The notes under the pieces are model-generated. The model was not told the DNA's origin. It did no database searches and saw only the letters and a list, made by a program, of their open reading frames with translations. Below are positions 1 to 7,062 of a stretch of 7,241 nt of DNA, piece after piece; positions within the stretch are counted from its first letter, which is position 1, and the number at the start of each line of letters is the position of its first letter. A program made the position numbers and the translations under genes. This DNA is from Verrucomicrobiota bacterium (GTDB lineage Bacteria; Verrucomicrobiota; Verrucomicrobiia; Chthoniobacterales; UBA10450): positions 1 through 7,241 of the forward strand of contig QHON01000178.1 of NCBI GenBank assembly GCA_003218815.1, written 5' to 3'.

Positions 1-352
1 AGAGAAAGAAATAGCTCCAAAAGCCCCAGGCTGCCATCTGAGCGGTGATCAGCAGTGCACTATCTGTATCGAGGTGGAGTCCGTACCGAAGCACCGCAGC
101 AATCGCGGGATAGGCGGGAAAGAAAGCAACGTTGGAAACTTCCATCACCTTATGATTGATGGGAGGCACGATCGTCTGATAGCCGCGATCAACGATGTTC
201 ATGAACCAATAGCTATCGTGTTGGATAAGGCTGGAATACCGGTAGGAAAGCGGCCCATCTGGCGCTAGAAGGCCGACCGCCATCGCGATCTGCATCAAAG
301 TCACGAGCAAGGCCGCAAGCAATGGCTTGAATGCGGGCGACGAGCGAGTCAT
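1..352 (-). CDS. N-terminal part of a PIG-V-like GT-C membrane glycosyltransferase (runs off the window)
   Basis: The first 117 residues are visible, read leftwards from an ATG at 352, and the gene continues beyond position 1. A short basic N-terminus is followed by a hydrophobic segment (about residues 10-30), probably the first membrane helix. A polar loop follows with QHDSYWFMNIVDRGYQ (44-59), then SNVAFFPAYP (73-82), then a second hydrophobic stretch from about residue 99. An acidic residue in the first extracytoplasmic loop, and an NVAFFP-x-YP motif after it, are hallmarks of PIG-V-type polyprenyl-phosphate-sugar-dependent mannosyltransferases (GT-C fold), so D46 is the candidate catalytic Asp. 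The start is uncertain: the frame stays open upstream to another ATG at 445, which would add 31 residues lacking a membrane-protein look, and neither ATG has a strong ribosome binding site. The 352 start is preferred because it puts a basic stretch directly before the first helix. The sugar donor and acceptor cannot be told from this fragment. Confidence 0.6.
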   Translation of the reverse strand, partial: MTRSSPAFKPLLAALLVTLMQIAMAVGLLAPDGPLSYRYSSLIQHDSYWFMNIVDRGYQTIVPPINHKVMEVSNVAFFPAYPAIAAVLRYGLHLDTDSALLITAQMAAWGFWSYFFL

Positions 353-668
353 GACGTCACAAGTAGGAAGCGCCGAGGAGATAGGAAAGCTCTGAAGATT
401 GCAAGAACTTGTCGATCTCTCGGCGAAGGCAATCTCAAATCGCATTTTTTCCGGCTCGTGTGCGCTAGTTTCGGTAGCAGGGTTTGACGATCCCGCGCTC
501 CGTTTATTCGCGGCATCTTATGGTATCTTCGGCCGCCTCGCTCCTCGCCATGCTCGAGCGCTGCGAACGCCGGTACGAATTGCGGAATCGATTGATCCCC
601 ATTCGAGCCCGCATTAGGTCACCCACAAAGCCTGCGTGAGCACCCGTCGAACGGGTTGAGGGCTACGA
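353..668. other. Intergenic region without a convincing gene
   Basis: This stretch of about 316 bp separates the glgA-like gene from the membrane glycosyltransferase; both are read leftwards. I find no tRNA, no recognisable protein and no clear sigma70-type promoter on the minus strand. A plus-strand frame at 399-617 opens with TTG, has no ribosome binding site, resembles no family I know and is probably chance. Part of the region (353-445) could be an N-terminal extension of the left-edge gene if its upstream ATG is used. The region should hold the 3' end of the glgA transcript and the promoter and leader of the left-edge gene, but neither can be pinned down beyond the hairpin at 642-656. 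Confidence 0.5.
642..656 (-). terminator. Small hairpin downstream of glgA, weak terminator candidate
   Basis: ACCCGT and ACGGGT form a perfect 6 bp inverted repeat around a 3-base loop, starting 12 bases past the glgA stop codon on the minus strand. The position suits a transcript end. However, no T-run follows on the minus strand, so it lacks a key part of an intrinsic terminator and could be chance. Confidence 0.25.
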
Positions 669-2120
669 CTACGCCGCTACTTGGTCGTCCGCGCCGACAA
701 GTTCTTGATAAAGCGTTTCGTAACTCTGCGCCGCGGCGTCCCATGAAAAGCTGCGCGCCATCGCCCGTTTCATCAATGTGGTCCATACATTCCGATCACG
801 GAAGATTTCCCGCGCGCGCTTGATCGCATCCCAGAAGGCTTCAGTCGAATATTCATAACAAAGGAAACCATAACCGCTATCCGCGGCCGGATCGTAATCC
901 TGAATGATCTCCTGAATGCCGCCGGTTGCCCGCGCAACCGGGAGCGCGCCATATTTCAGGCTATACATCGCGCTCAAGGCCGCCGGTTCGAAACGCGACG
1001 GGATGAGAGTGATATCGACCCCCGCTTCAATCAGATGGGCTAACTTCTCATCATAATTCCTCATATACGCGAACTTGGTCCGGAATTTTCGCGAAGCGAC
1101 AGCGAGAGCAGTTTCATAGGCCGGATCGCCTTCGCCGAGAATGATCAGGCGGACATCATCGCAAAGAAGTCGGTCGAGAAGCGGCACGAGAATCTCGAAA
1201 CCTTTTTCTTCGACCACGCGAGTGACCATCCCGAAGACTGGTCCGCGCGGTTTAGGTGTGAGCTTCATTTGCCCTAGCAAGGCTTTGCGACACATCTGCT
1301 TTCCCCGAAGTGTGCGCGGGTCGTAATGGGCCGGAAGCAGACGATCCGACGCCGGATTCCAGCGTGTGTAATCCGCGCCGTGTAAAATCGCTGTAAGACG
1401 CTGCGCATTTTCCCGAAGCACCTGGTCAAGACCGTAGCCGCCGGCTGGCATCAGTATTTCCCGCCTGTAATGTTCGCTTACCGTTGTAATCTTGTCCGCG
1501 TAGAGAATTCCGCCTTTCAAAAAATTCAGGCGTCCGAAGAACTCGATGCCATGGAGAGTGAAGAACCGCTCAGGCAAATTCGTGAGGCTGAAATCCAGGC
1601 CCCAAAAACTGCCTTGCTCGGCAAGGCGATGGATTGTTAGCACAGTTGCGAATGGCAGATGGTGCGCGCGCACAAAGACTGGCACCAGCGCTGCCGCCCA
1701 ATCGTGGACGTGCAGAATTTGTAAGGATGGTATTAATCGCCGTGCGAGTTCCAATGCGGCTTTGCAAAAAAAACTGAAGCGCGCCGCGTTGTCTTCATAC
1801 GGCTTGCCGTGCTCTCCGTAAATTCCCGGGCGATCAAAAAACTTGTCGCAGCGGATCAGAAACAATTGCACGCCGCTTGCGCTCCGCCCCTCGAGATACT
1901 CGGCTATATAAGTTTTCTTACCCACGCGCACATCGACGGTCACTCCGGTGTGCTTTGCCTCGAATGCCGGGTTCTCTCGAATTTCACGATAGAACGGTAG
2001 CGCCACACTGATATCGTGGCCTCGGGCACGCAGCTCGTGCGGCAACGCATTCATCACATCAATCAGTGCACCCGTCCGCTGCAAAGGTGGCGCTTCCGCG
2101 CTAATCATCAGGATTCTCAT
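669..2120 (-). CDS. glgA: Divergent glycogen/starch synthase-like GT5 glycosyltransferase
   Basis: This 483-residue protein matches the GT5 glycogen synthase family (usually about 470-500 residues), which transfers glucose from ADP-glucose to a growing alpha-1,4-glucan in the cytoplasm. The N-terminal Rossmann domain opens with MRILMISAEAPP. HVHDWAAALVPV lies at 137-148 and NFLKGGILYADKITTVSE at 199-216. The C-terminal domain carries R301 and K306 in TRVVEEKG, E378 in PSRFEP, and a GALPVARATGG segment. These match the catalytic Arg, Lys and Glu of the E. coli enzyme. Several substrate-site motifs differ: KTGG is RTGA (15-18), HNLAYQG is HRLAEQG (164-170) and FEPCGL is FEPAAL (376-381). The glucan or donor may therefore not be the usual one. 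The ATG at 2120 is chosen because it aligns with family N-termini. An in-frame ATG at 2183 would add 21 residues and overlap the preceding gene. No clear ribosome binding site precedes either; the stop of the upstream gene lies 23 bases away, so coupling is possible. Confidence 0.82.
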   Translation of the reverse strand: MRILMISAEAPPLQRTGALIDVMNALPHELRARGHDISVALPFYREIRENPAFEAKHTGVTVDVRVGKKTYIAEYLEGRSASGVQLFLIRCDKFFDRPGIYGEHGKPYEDNAARFSFFCKAALELARRLIPSLQILHVHDWAAALVPVFVRAHHLPFATVLTIHRLAEQGSFWGLDFSLTNLPERFFTLHGIEFFGRLNFLKGGILYADKITTVSEHYRREILMPAGGYGLDQVLRENAQRLTAILHGADYTRWNPASDRLLPAHYDPRTLRGKQMCRKALLGQMKLTPKPRGPVFGMVTRVVEEKGFEILVPLLDRLLCDDVRLIILGEGDPAYETALAVASRKFRTKFAYMRNYDEKLAHLIEAGVDITLIPSRFEPAALSAMYSLKYGALPVARATGGIQEIIQDYDPAADSGYGFLCYEYSTEAFWDAIKRAREIFRDRNVWTTLMKRAMARSFSWDAAAQSYETLYQELVGADDQVAA

Positions 2121-2143
2121 AGTTTTGACGTCGCGCAGGCGCT

Positions 2144-3493
2144 CTATCGTCCTTCGCCTAACGAGTATTCGCGTCGCACCCATTTGAGCGCCTCCTCCCG
2201 TGTGCGCAGCGTTCCCTCGAGCTGTCGGGTCTCGACTGCTTCGAGAATTTCGCCAAATTTCGGGCCCGGCTTCAAACCGAGCGCCATCAAATCGTCCCCG
2301 CGCACCAGCGGCGGCGGAATGATCGGCTCGTTCGCGAATTCATCACGCTTCCGCAGGAGGAACTCGTAATTGTCGAGCATACCGTGACTGCCCTCGCAAT
2401 CGACCCGATGCAGCTCGAGCTCGTCGTCGAAAGTCGGTCGCGCCATGAAACGCTTTAATTTCGCCACCCGCATTTTGGGCACATCTTTGAAAACCATGTG
2501 TTGTCGCACCATCTCGACCGCAGCGTCGATCTCAGCGCCGGAAAATCGCAAACGCCGCATGATTTCTTCGGTCATTTCCGCGCCGATGCGATCGTGGGCG
2601 TTAAAACGAATTCGGCCCGTTTCATCGACGGTTGCGGTACGCGGCTTCGCGACGTCGTGAAGTAAGACCGAGAAAACGAGCGGCACGGAAACTTTCTCTG
2701 GAAGAAATTGCAACATCAGCCGTGTGTGCTGAAAAACGTCGCCCTCAGGATGAAACTGCTCTGGTTGGGCGCAACCCTTCATCGCATCGACCTCGGGCAG
2801 AATGGCACGCATCAACCCGCTGGAATCGAGCAAATCCCAGCCGCGCACTCTGTTTGGAGAAAGAAAAATGCGGACGAGCTCTTCGCGAATGCGTTCCGCG
2901 CTGATCTCATTAATCGAGACCGCCTTGGCGACCAGCGCTTCCCACGTTTGATCGTCGATCTTGTAATCAAGCACGGTGGCGAAGCGCACCGCGCGCAGCA
3001 TTCGCAACCGATCTTCTGCGAAACGCTGCGCCGCGTCGCCAATTGCGCGCACCAATTTCGCCTCAATGTCGGCGCGACCGCCGACGAAATCGATCACTTT
3101 CTCCGCAACCGGATCGTAAAACATTCCGTTGATTGTGAAATCGCGACGTTGTGCGTCCTCTTCCGGTGATGAGAAATGCACGGCGCTCGGCCGTCTGCCA
3201 TCGACATAAACGTCATCGGAACGAAAGGTTGCCACTTCGAATTGGAAGCGGTTTTCCACAACGAGGATCACGCCAAAATGCGCGCCAACCGCATAGGTGC
3301 GCGGAAAAATTTTCTGCACAATTTCCGGCTTGGCGTCGGTAGCGATATCGAAGTCCTTCGGAGTTTCGCCGCGGACGATGTCGCGCACGCAGCCTCCGGC
3401 GAGATACGCAACATGGCCGCTCTCGCGCAAACGCGCGGCAATTTCGCGCGCGGCCTTTTCCATCGGCGAAATACCTTTGTCGGGTCCTTCCAT
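2144..3493 (-). CDS. cca: CCA-adding tRNA nucleotidyltransferase (class II, HD-domain type)
   Basis: This 449-residue cytoplasmic enzyme is predicted to build or repair the 3'-CCA end of tRNAs from CTP and ATP. The nucleotidyltransferase head has AGGCVRD (32-38) and the metal-binding DFDIATDA (47-54). RRDFTINGMFYDP (116-128) follows, then the EDRLR motif (160-164), which in class II enzymes forms the protein template for choosing C and A, and RAVRFA. An HD-type domain follows, with H256, the pair H279-D280 in LLHDVAKP, and H300-D301. The C-terminal LMALGLKPGP segment (402-411) is typical of bacterial CCA enzymes. The close relative poly(A) polymerase I (pcnB) is an alternative, but the HD domain and EDRLR favour CCA addition. 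The frame is open for 69 more codons upstream, back into lspA, but family similarity begins only near residue 10 and a ribosome binding site supports the ATG at 3493. The gene lies between lspA and glgA on the same strand. Confidence 0.85.
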   Translation of the reverse strand: MEGPDKGISPMEKAAREIAARLRESGHVAYLAGGCVRDIVRGETPKDFDIATDAKPEIVQKIFPRTYAVGAHFGVILVVENRFQFEVATFRSDDVYVDGRRPSAVHFSSPEEDAQRRDFTINGMFYDPVAEKVIDFVGGRADIEAKLVRAIGDAAQRFAEDRLRMLRAVRFATVLDYKIDDQTWEALVAKAVSINEISAERIREELVRIFLSPNRVRGWDLLDSSGLMRAILPEVDAMKGCAQPEQFHPEGDVFQHTRLMLQFLPEKVSVPLVFSVLLHDVAKPRTATVDETGRIRFNAHDRIGAEMTEEIMRRLRFSGAEIDAAVEMVRQHMVFKDVPKMRVAKLKRFMARPTFDDELELHRVDCEGSHGMLDNYEFLLRKRDEFANEPIIPPPLVRGDDLMALGLKPGPKFGEILEAVETRQLEGTLRTREEALKWVRREYSLGEGR

Positions 3494-3502
3494 TATTTTA
3501 CG

Positions 3503-3508
3503 TCCTCT
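3503..3508 (-). promoter_or_regulatory. Ribosome binding site that fixes the cca start
   Basis: On the minus strand AGAGGA lies 9 bases before the ATG at 3493. It is the clearest Shine-Dalgarno-like sequence in the window. It argues against the longer reading that would begin at 3700 inside lspA. Confidence 0.55.
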
Positions 3509-3572
3509 ACTGTAGCGAGGGTCTCTGACCGTGGCATATCGATACAGCCGCCAACCAAGCGGTGCGCTCGCC

Positions 3573-4055
3573 TTACGATGTCCCAGTTCGCGTCGGCCTT
3601 TTACCGTGCCACAACGAATGAATAACAAAAAGCACGACGGCAATGGAGATGCAGGAATCGGCGACATTGAAGGCAGGCCAGGGATGGGCGAACCGAACAT
3701 GCAGATCGAAAAGAAGAAAATCGATCACGTGCCCGTAAAGAAGACGATCGGTGAGATTTCCAAGAATTCCGGCGAGCAGAAGTGCCAGCGACGCATCGCG
3801 CCAAAAATCGGGTGATCGCCTTCGCATCAGGAGACCCACAACAATGAGAAGCGCGATGGATGAAATTACGATGAAAAAAGTATTGTTGTTCCTGAAGGAA
3901 CCAAACGCCGCGCCAGTGTTAGTGACATTTACCAAATGGAAGAAGCTGGATATTATGATGCGCGGCTCCTCTGGACTAACGAACCGCAGGACCAAATGTT
4001 TCGTCCATTGGTCGAGCGCGTAGAGCGGGAGCGAGAGAAAGAGGATGAATTTCAT
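3573..4055 (-). CDS. lspA: Lipoprotein signal peptidase (signal peptidase II)
   Basis: This 160-residue inner-membrane aspartyl protease removes the signal peptide from prolipoproteins after the lipobox Cys has been diacylglyceryl-modified by Lgt. Family landmarks appear in order: DQWTKHL (15-21), the NTGAAFG motif (46-52), GNLTDRLLYGHVIDF (99-113) with catalytic D103, and FNVADSCI (129-136) with catalytic D133. Four hydrophobic helices fit the family topology, at about 2-14, 59-77, 88-102 and 130-149. The length is normal for LspA and the protein looks intact. The minus-strand sequence GGCGGGAAGAT just before the ATG gives a modest ribosome binding site. The gene follows ileS, a pairing seen in many bacteria, but here an inverted-repeat element sits between them. 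Its stop is 79 bases before the cca start. Confidence 0.93.
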   Translation of the reverse strand: MKFILFLSLPLYALDQWTKHLVLRFVSPEEPRIIISSFFHLVNVTNTGAAFGSFRNNNTFFIVISSIALLIVVGLLMRRRSPDFWRDASLALLLAGILGNLTDRLLYGHVIDFLLFDLHVRFAHPWPAFNVADSCISIAVVLFVIHSLWHGKRPTRTGTS

Positions 4056-4071
4056 ATCTTCCCGCCATTTT

Positions 4072-4156
4072 TGTCATATCGAGCGGAGTCGAGATATCTT
4101 TAATTGTTAGTTTTTTCGACTCCGTTCCGCTTCGCTCCACTGCGCTCGGAATGACA
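4072..4156. repeat. 85 bp inverted-repeat element between ileS and lspA (REP/MITE-like)
   Basis: The ends are imperfect inverted repeats. TGTCAT-AT-CGAGCG (4072-4085) pairs with CGCTCG-GA-ATGACA (4143-4156), 12 of 14 positions matching. Inside is a second, perfect 9 bp inverted repeat: CGGAGTCGA (4084-4092) with TCGACTCCG (4116-4124). The right arm also carries GC-rich, purine/pyrimidine-biased tracts (4121-4150) of the kind seen in dispersed REP-like repeats. No coding sequence is present. It fills 85 of the 109 bases between the ileS stop and the lspA start. It ends 8 bases from the ileS stop and 16 bases before the lspA ATG, just outside its ribosome binding site. In RNA it should form a stem-loop. 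It could be a miniature mobile element, a REP-type repeat or an mRNA-stabilising or attenuating structure; only one copy is in the window, so dispersal is inferred. Confidence 0.65.
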
Positions 4157-4164
4157 GAAAAGGA

Positions 4165-6888
4165 TCATCGAGCCGTCTTTTCCAGAGCTGTGACCACGCT
4201 TTCGCACCGATCGCACAAATCCGGATGCGTCTTGCTTGCACCAACAGCTGTCCGATGACGCCAGCAACGCGCGCATTTTTTGTACGATGTTTTCGTGACC
4301 GAAGCACTCGGTTCTTTCCCCTGGTGAACTGTCAAGTCGCTCAGGATGAAAAATTCTTCGAGCTCCTCCTTGTCGATCTTCGATGTGACGTCGGAATCTG
4401 AAAACAAAACAACCGCAGCCTCAAGAGCATTTCCGATCAATTTCTCCTGGCGCGCGTGCTCGATTGCCTGTCCGATCACGCCGCGCAATTTCAGAAGCTC
4501 GGCAATTTGAGCGTTCGCCCCACCATGTCGATCTTGGGTTTTGGGCAACTCGAGCAGATGGACCGAACCGCCCGCGCCTGAATGACGCCACGCCTCCTCG
4601 GCGGTGAAGGCGAGAATCGGCGCCAGTAATCGGCAGAGCGTATCGAAGATTTTGTGCATGACCATCTGGGTGGCCCGGCGGCGTGGCGAATCCTGCGCGT
4701 CGCAGTACATCCGGTCTTTGGTGATGTCGACGTACAGGCTGCTCAGGTCTACCGCGCAAAAGTGGTTGAGCGTGTGGTAAACCTTGTGAAACTCGAACGC
4801 TTCGTAAGCGGATCGACAATCGGCGATCACATGATCGAGCCGCTCCAGAATCCAGCGATCGACCAAGGTAAAATTCTCTTTTCCGCTTTCCTGCTTTCCT
4901 GGTTCGAAATCGTAAAGATTCCCAAGTAAAATCCGTAGCGTGTTGCGAATCCGGCGATAAGTGTCGCCGAGCCGATTAAACATTTCTTCAGAGAACGGTA
5001 CGTCATCCGTGTAATCGATGCTGCTCGCCCAAAGCCGAACAAGATCGGCCCCGTGTTTGTCGACAAAATGACCAGCGTTAACGGGTTTGTCGTACGTGCT
5101 CGATTTTGAAATCTTTTTTCCGTCAAGATCGACCACGAAACCGTGGGTCACACAAATTTTGTAAGGCGCGCGGTTGTTCAGCGCGACGCTGGTCATGAGC
5201 GACGATTGAAACCAGCCGCGATGTTGGTCGGTCGCTTCGAGATACATATCGGCCGGATCGCGCAGTCCCGGATGGATCGCGCAAACGGCTTTGTGCGAGA
5301 CGCCGCTGTCGATCCAAACGTCGATCGTATCATTGCGGTGCGTCGCGCCCTCCGGTAGCCCAAGTTTTTTCGCAAGTTCGGCATCGTCCAACTCGAACCA
5401 AATGTTGGAGCCCCGTTGTCCGACAAGGTCGGCGAGCTTGCGAATGTATTTTGGATCGAGAATCGGCTCGCCATTCTTTGAATAAAAAACCGGCAGAGGC
5501 ACGCCCCAGCTGCGTTGACGGGAAATCACCCAGTCGGGACGCGATTCAACCGTGCCGGCGATACGATTCTTTCCCCATGATGGAATCCACTCGACCGTGT
5601 TGATTGCCTCGAGCGCTTTGGCGCGCAACTCGTCGATGCGGATAAAGAATTGTTTGACTGCGCGGAAGATGATCGGCGTCTTCGACCGCCAGCAATACGG
5701 ATAAGAGTGATGAAAATTTTGCTGGCCGAGAAGCATGCCGCGCTCGCGCAGCAAATTGACGATGTCGCTGTTGGCGTCGAACACGTATTTGCCGACGAGT
5801 TCCGGCAAACCGGCTTCATCGGTAAAGCGTCCATGGTCATCGACTGGCGATAAGATCGACAATCCATTCTTGCTACCTAACCAGTAATCGTCCTCGCCGT
5901 GACCCGGCGCGATGTGGACGCAGCCGGTTCCAGTATCCATCGTGACAAAATCGGCCGTGAGCACGATCGATTTGCGATCAAGAAACGGATGTTGGGCGGT
6001 GATCTTGTCGATCTTGCTTCCGGGAAACGATTCGAGCGGTTCGCCGGTTGGCTCGAACTTTGTTGACAGGCAAAATGCGTCCACGAGCCGATCGGCCAGG
6101 AGCAGCACATCGGAAGTCCCATCGCGTCGAAATTCTTGAACTACGTAAATTTCCTTTGGATCGACACCGATTGCCATGTTCGCCGGCAAAGTCCATGGCG
6201 TAGTTGTCCAAATCGCGATGTTTGCTTTACCAGCCAGTTCGCCGCTTGCGATCGGAAACTTAACGTAAACGGCGGTATCATCGCGCTCCTGATATTCCAC
6301 TTCAGCTTCAGCGAGCGCAGTCTGCGCGCCGGTGCTCCAAAAGACTGGCTTCTTCGATTGATAAACGAGACCTTTCTCAACAAACACCGCGAAAGCGCGC
6401 AAAATTTCCGCTTCGTATTTGGGATCCATCGTCAGATATGGATGCTCCCAATCGCCGAAGACACCCAGTCGCTTGAATTGCTCGCGCTGGATATCGACAA
6501 ACTTTCGCGCGAACGCTTCCGATTTCTTGCGGACTGCGAGCGGTGAAAGCTCGCCTGATTCCTTCACGACTTTGTATTCGATAGGCAGACCATGACAGTC
6601 CCAACCGGGAACATATGGAGCCCGTTTGCCCAGCATCGTCTGCGATTTGACCACCAAATCTTTGAGAATCTTGTTCAGCCCCGTGCCCATGTGGACGTCG
6701 CCGTTGGCGAAAGGCGGGCCATCGTGGAGAACGAACAGTTGTCGATCTGCCCGCGATTTCTGGATTTGCTCGTACAGTCGCGTTTCCTCCCACATTTTCA
6801 GCAGTTCCGGCTCGCGCGCGGCCAGGTTCGCCTTCATCGGAAAATCTGTTTTTGGAAGATTAAGCGTCTGTTTGTAATTCTGGCTCAT
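4165..6888 (-). CDS. ileS: Isoleucyl-tRNA synthetase
   Basis: This 907-residue class Ia aminoacyl-tRNA synthetase charges tRNA-Ile in the cytoplasm and edits misactivated valine. The N-terminus YKQTLNLPKTDFPMKANL is typical of bacterial IleRS. The ATP-binding HIGH motif appears as HMGT (66-69), followed by GWDCHGLPIE (95-104). The CP1 editing domain has WTTTPWTLPAN (227-237) and APGHGEDDYW (327-336). DQHRGWF (554-560) and the KMSKS equivalent KISKS (592-596) complete the Rossmann core. An anticodon-binding domain follows, and the C-terminus carries a zinc-binding four-Cys motif (C872, C875, C892, C895). That C-terminal zinc motif points to the bacterial type, not the eukaryote-like mupirocin-resistant type. 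The length is normal and no key residue is lost. The ATG at 6888 matches family N-termini; a TTG at 6930 would add 14 unlikely residues. No strong ribosome binding site precedes it. It heads the minus-strand gene run and is divergent from the phosphoesterase gene. Confidence 0.96.
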   Translation of the reverse strand: MSQNYKQTLNLPKTDFPMKANLAAREPELLKMWEETRLYEQIQKSRADRQLFVLHDGPPFANGDVHMGTGLNKILKDLVVKSQTMLGKRAPYVPGWDCHGLPIEYKVVKESGELSPLAVRKKSEAFARKFVDIQREQFKRLGVFGDWEHPYLTMDPKYEAEILRAFAVFVEKGLVYQSKKPVFWSTGAQTALAEAEVEYQERDDTAVYVKFPIASGELAGKANIAIWTTTPWTLPANMAIGVDPKEIYVVQEFRRDGTSDVLLLADRLVDAFCLSTKFEPTGEPLESFPGSKIDKITAQHPFLDRKSIVLTADFVTMDTGTGCVHIAPGHGEDDYWLGSKNGLSILSPVDDHGRFTDEAGLPELVGKYVFDANSDIVNLLRERGMLLGQQNFHHSYPYCWRSKTPIIFRAVKQFFIRIDELRAKALEAINTVEWIPSWGKNRIAGTVESRPDWVISRQRSWGVPLPVFYSKNGEPILDPKYIRKLADLVGQRGSNIWFELDDAELAKKLGLPEGATHRNDTIDVWIDSGVSHKAVCAIHPGLRDPADMYLEATDQHRGWFQSSLMTSVALNNRAPYKICVTHGFVVDLDGKKISKSSTYDKPVNAGHFVDKHGADLVRLWASSIDYTDDVPFSEEMFNRLGDTYRRIRNTLRILLGNLYDFEPGKQESGKENFTLVDRWILERLDHVIADCRSAYEAFEFHKVYHTLNHFCAVDLSSLYVDITKDRMYCDAQDSPRRRATQMVMHKIFDTLCRLLAPILAFTAEEAWRHSGAGGSVHLLELPKTQDRHGGANAQIAELLKLRGVIGQAIEHARQEKLIGNALEAAVVLFSDSDVTSKIDKEELEEFFILSDLTVHQGKEPSASVTKTSYKKCARCWRHRTAVGASKTHPDLCDRCESVVTALEKTAR

Positions 6889-7062
6889 GACAGGCGGGGG
6901 CGAGGCTACGTAACATCCGCGACCGGACAAATCAATGCGCCCAGGACACGCCGGCGCGCAGTTTTCGCGATCCTGTACGCGGCGACGCGTTCAAGTGTAG
7001 CCGGTTTTGTCTTCGATTCCTCGACTTGTTCAACTGCGCTTAAGGACAGACTTTGGCTTGAA
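6889..7062. promoter_or_regulatory. Divergent intergenic region between ileS and the phosphoesterase gene
   Basis: The 174 bases between two outward-facing start codons must hold the promoter for the ileS run and probably that of the phosphoesterase gene. I see only weak sigma70-like matches: minus-strand TACACT near 7000 and TTGAAC boxes near 6993 and 7035. I do not assign a promoter from these. No T-box leader, riboswitch or strong hairpin is evident. AAGGA at 7042-7046 is a possible but distant ribosome binding site for the plus-strand gene. Confidence 0.35.

Noticed and set aside
399..617. Plus-strand open frame of 72 codons in the left intergenic region
   Set aside because: It begins with TTG without a ribosome binding site, has no recognisable motif, and overlaps the possible N-terminal extension of the left-edge gene on the other strand.
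3520..3530. GGTC-TCT-GACC mini-hairpin between lspA and cca
   Set aside because: A 4 bp stem without a T-run is expected by chance and gives no support for a terminator.
2708..3625. Plus-strand open frames of about 150 codons opposite cca and lspA
   Set aside because: They are antisense to well-supported genes, and their composition is what the complementary strand of GC-biased coding DNA gives.
3494..3700. 69-codon N-terminal extension of the CCA enzyme overlapping the lspA 3' end
   Set aside because: The extension reads through lspA in another frame, has no nucleotidyltransferase similarity, and the ATG at 3493 has the clearest ribosome binding site.
6889..7062. T-box or other riboswitch in the ileS leader
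   Set aside because: No T-box core sequence, terminator/antiterminator pair or specifier-loop arrangement is visible in the 174 bp.
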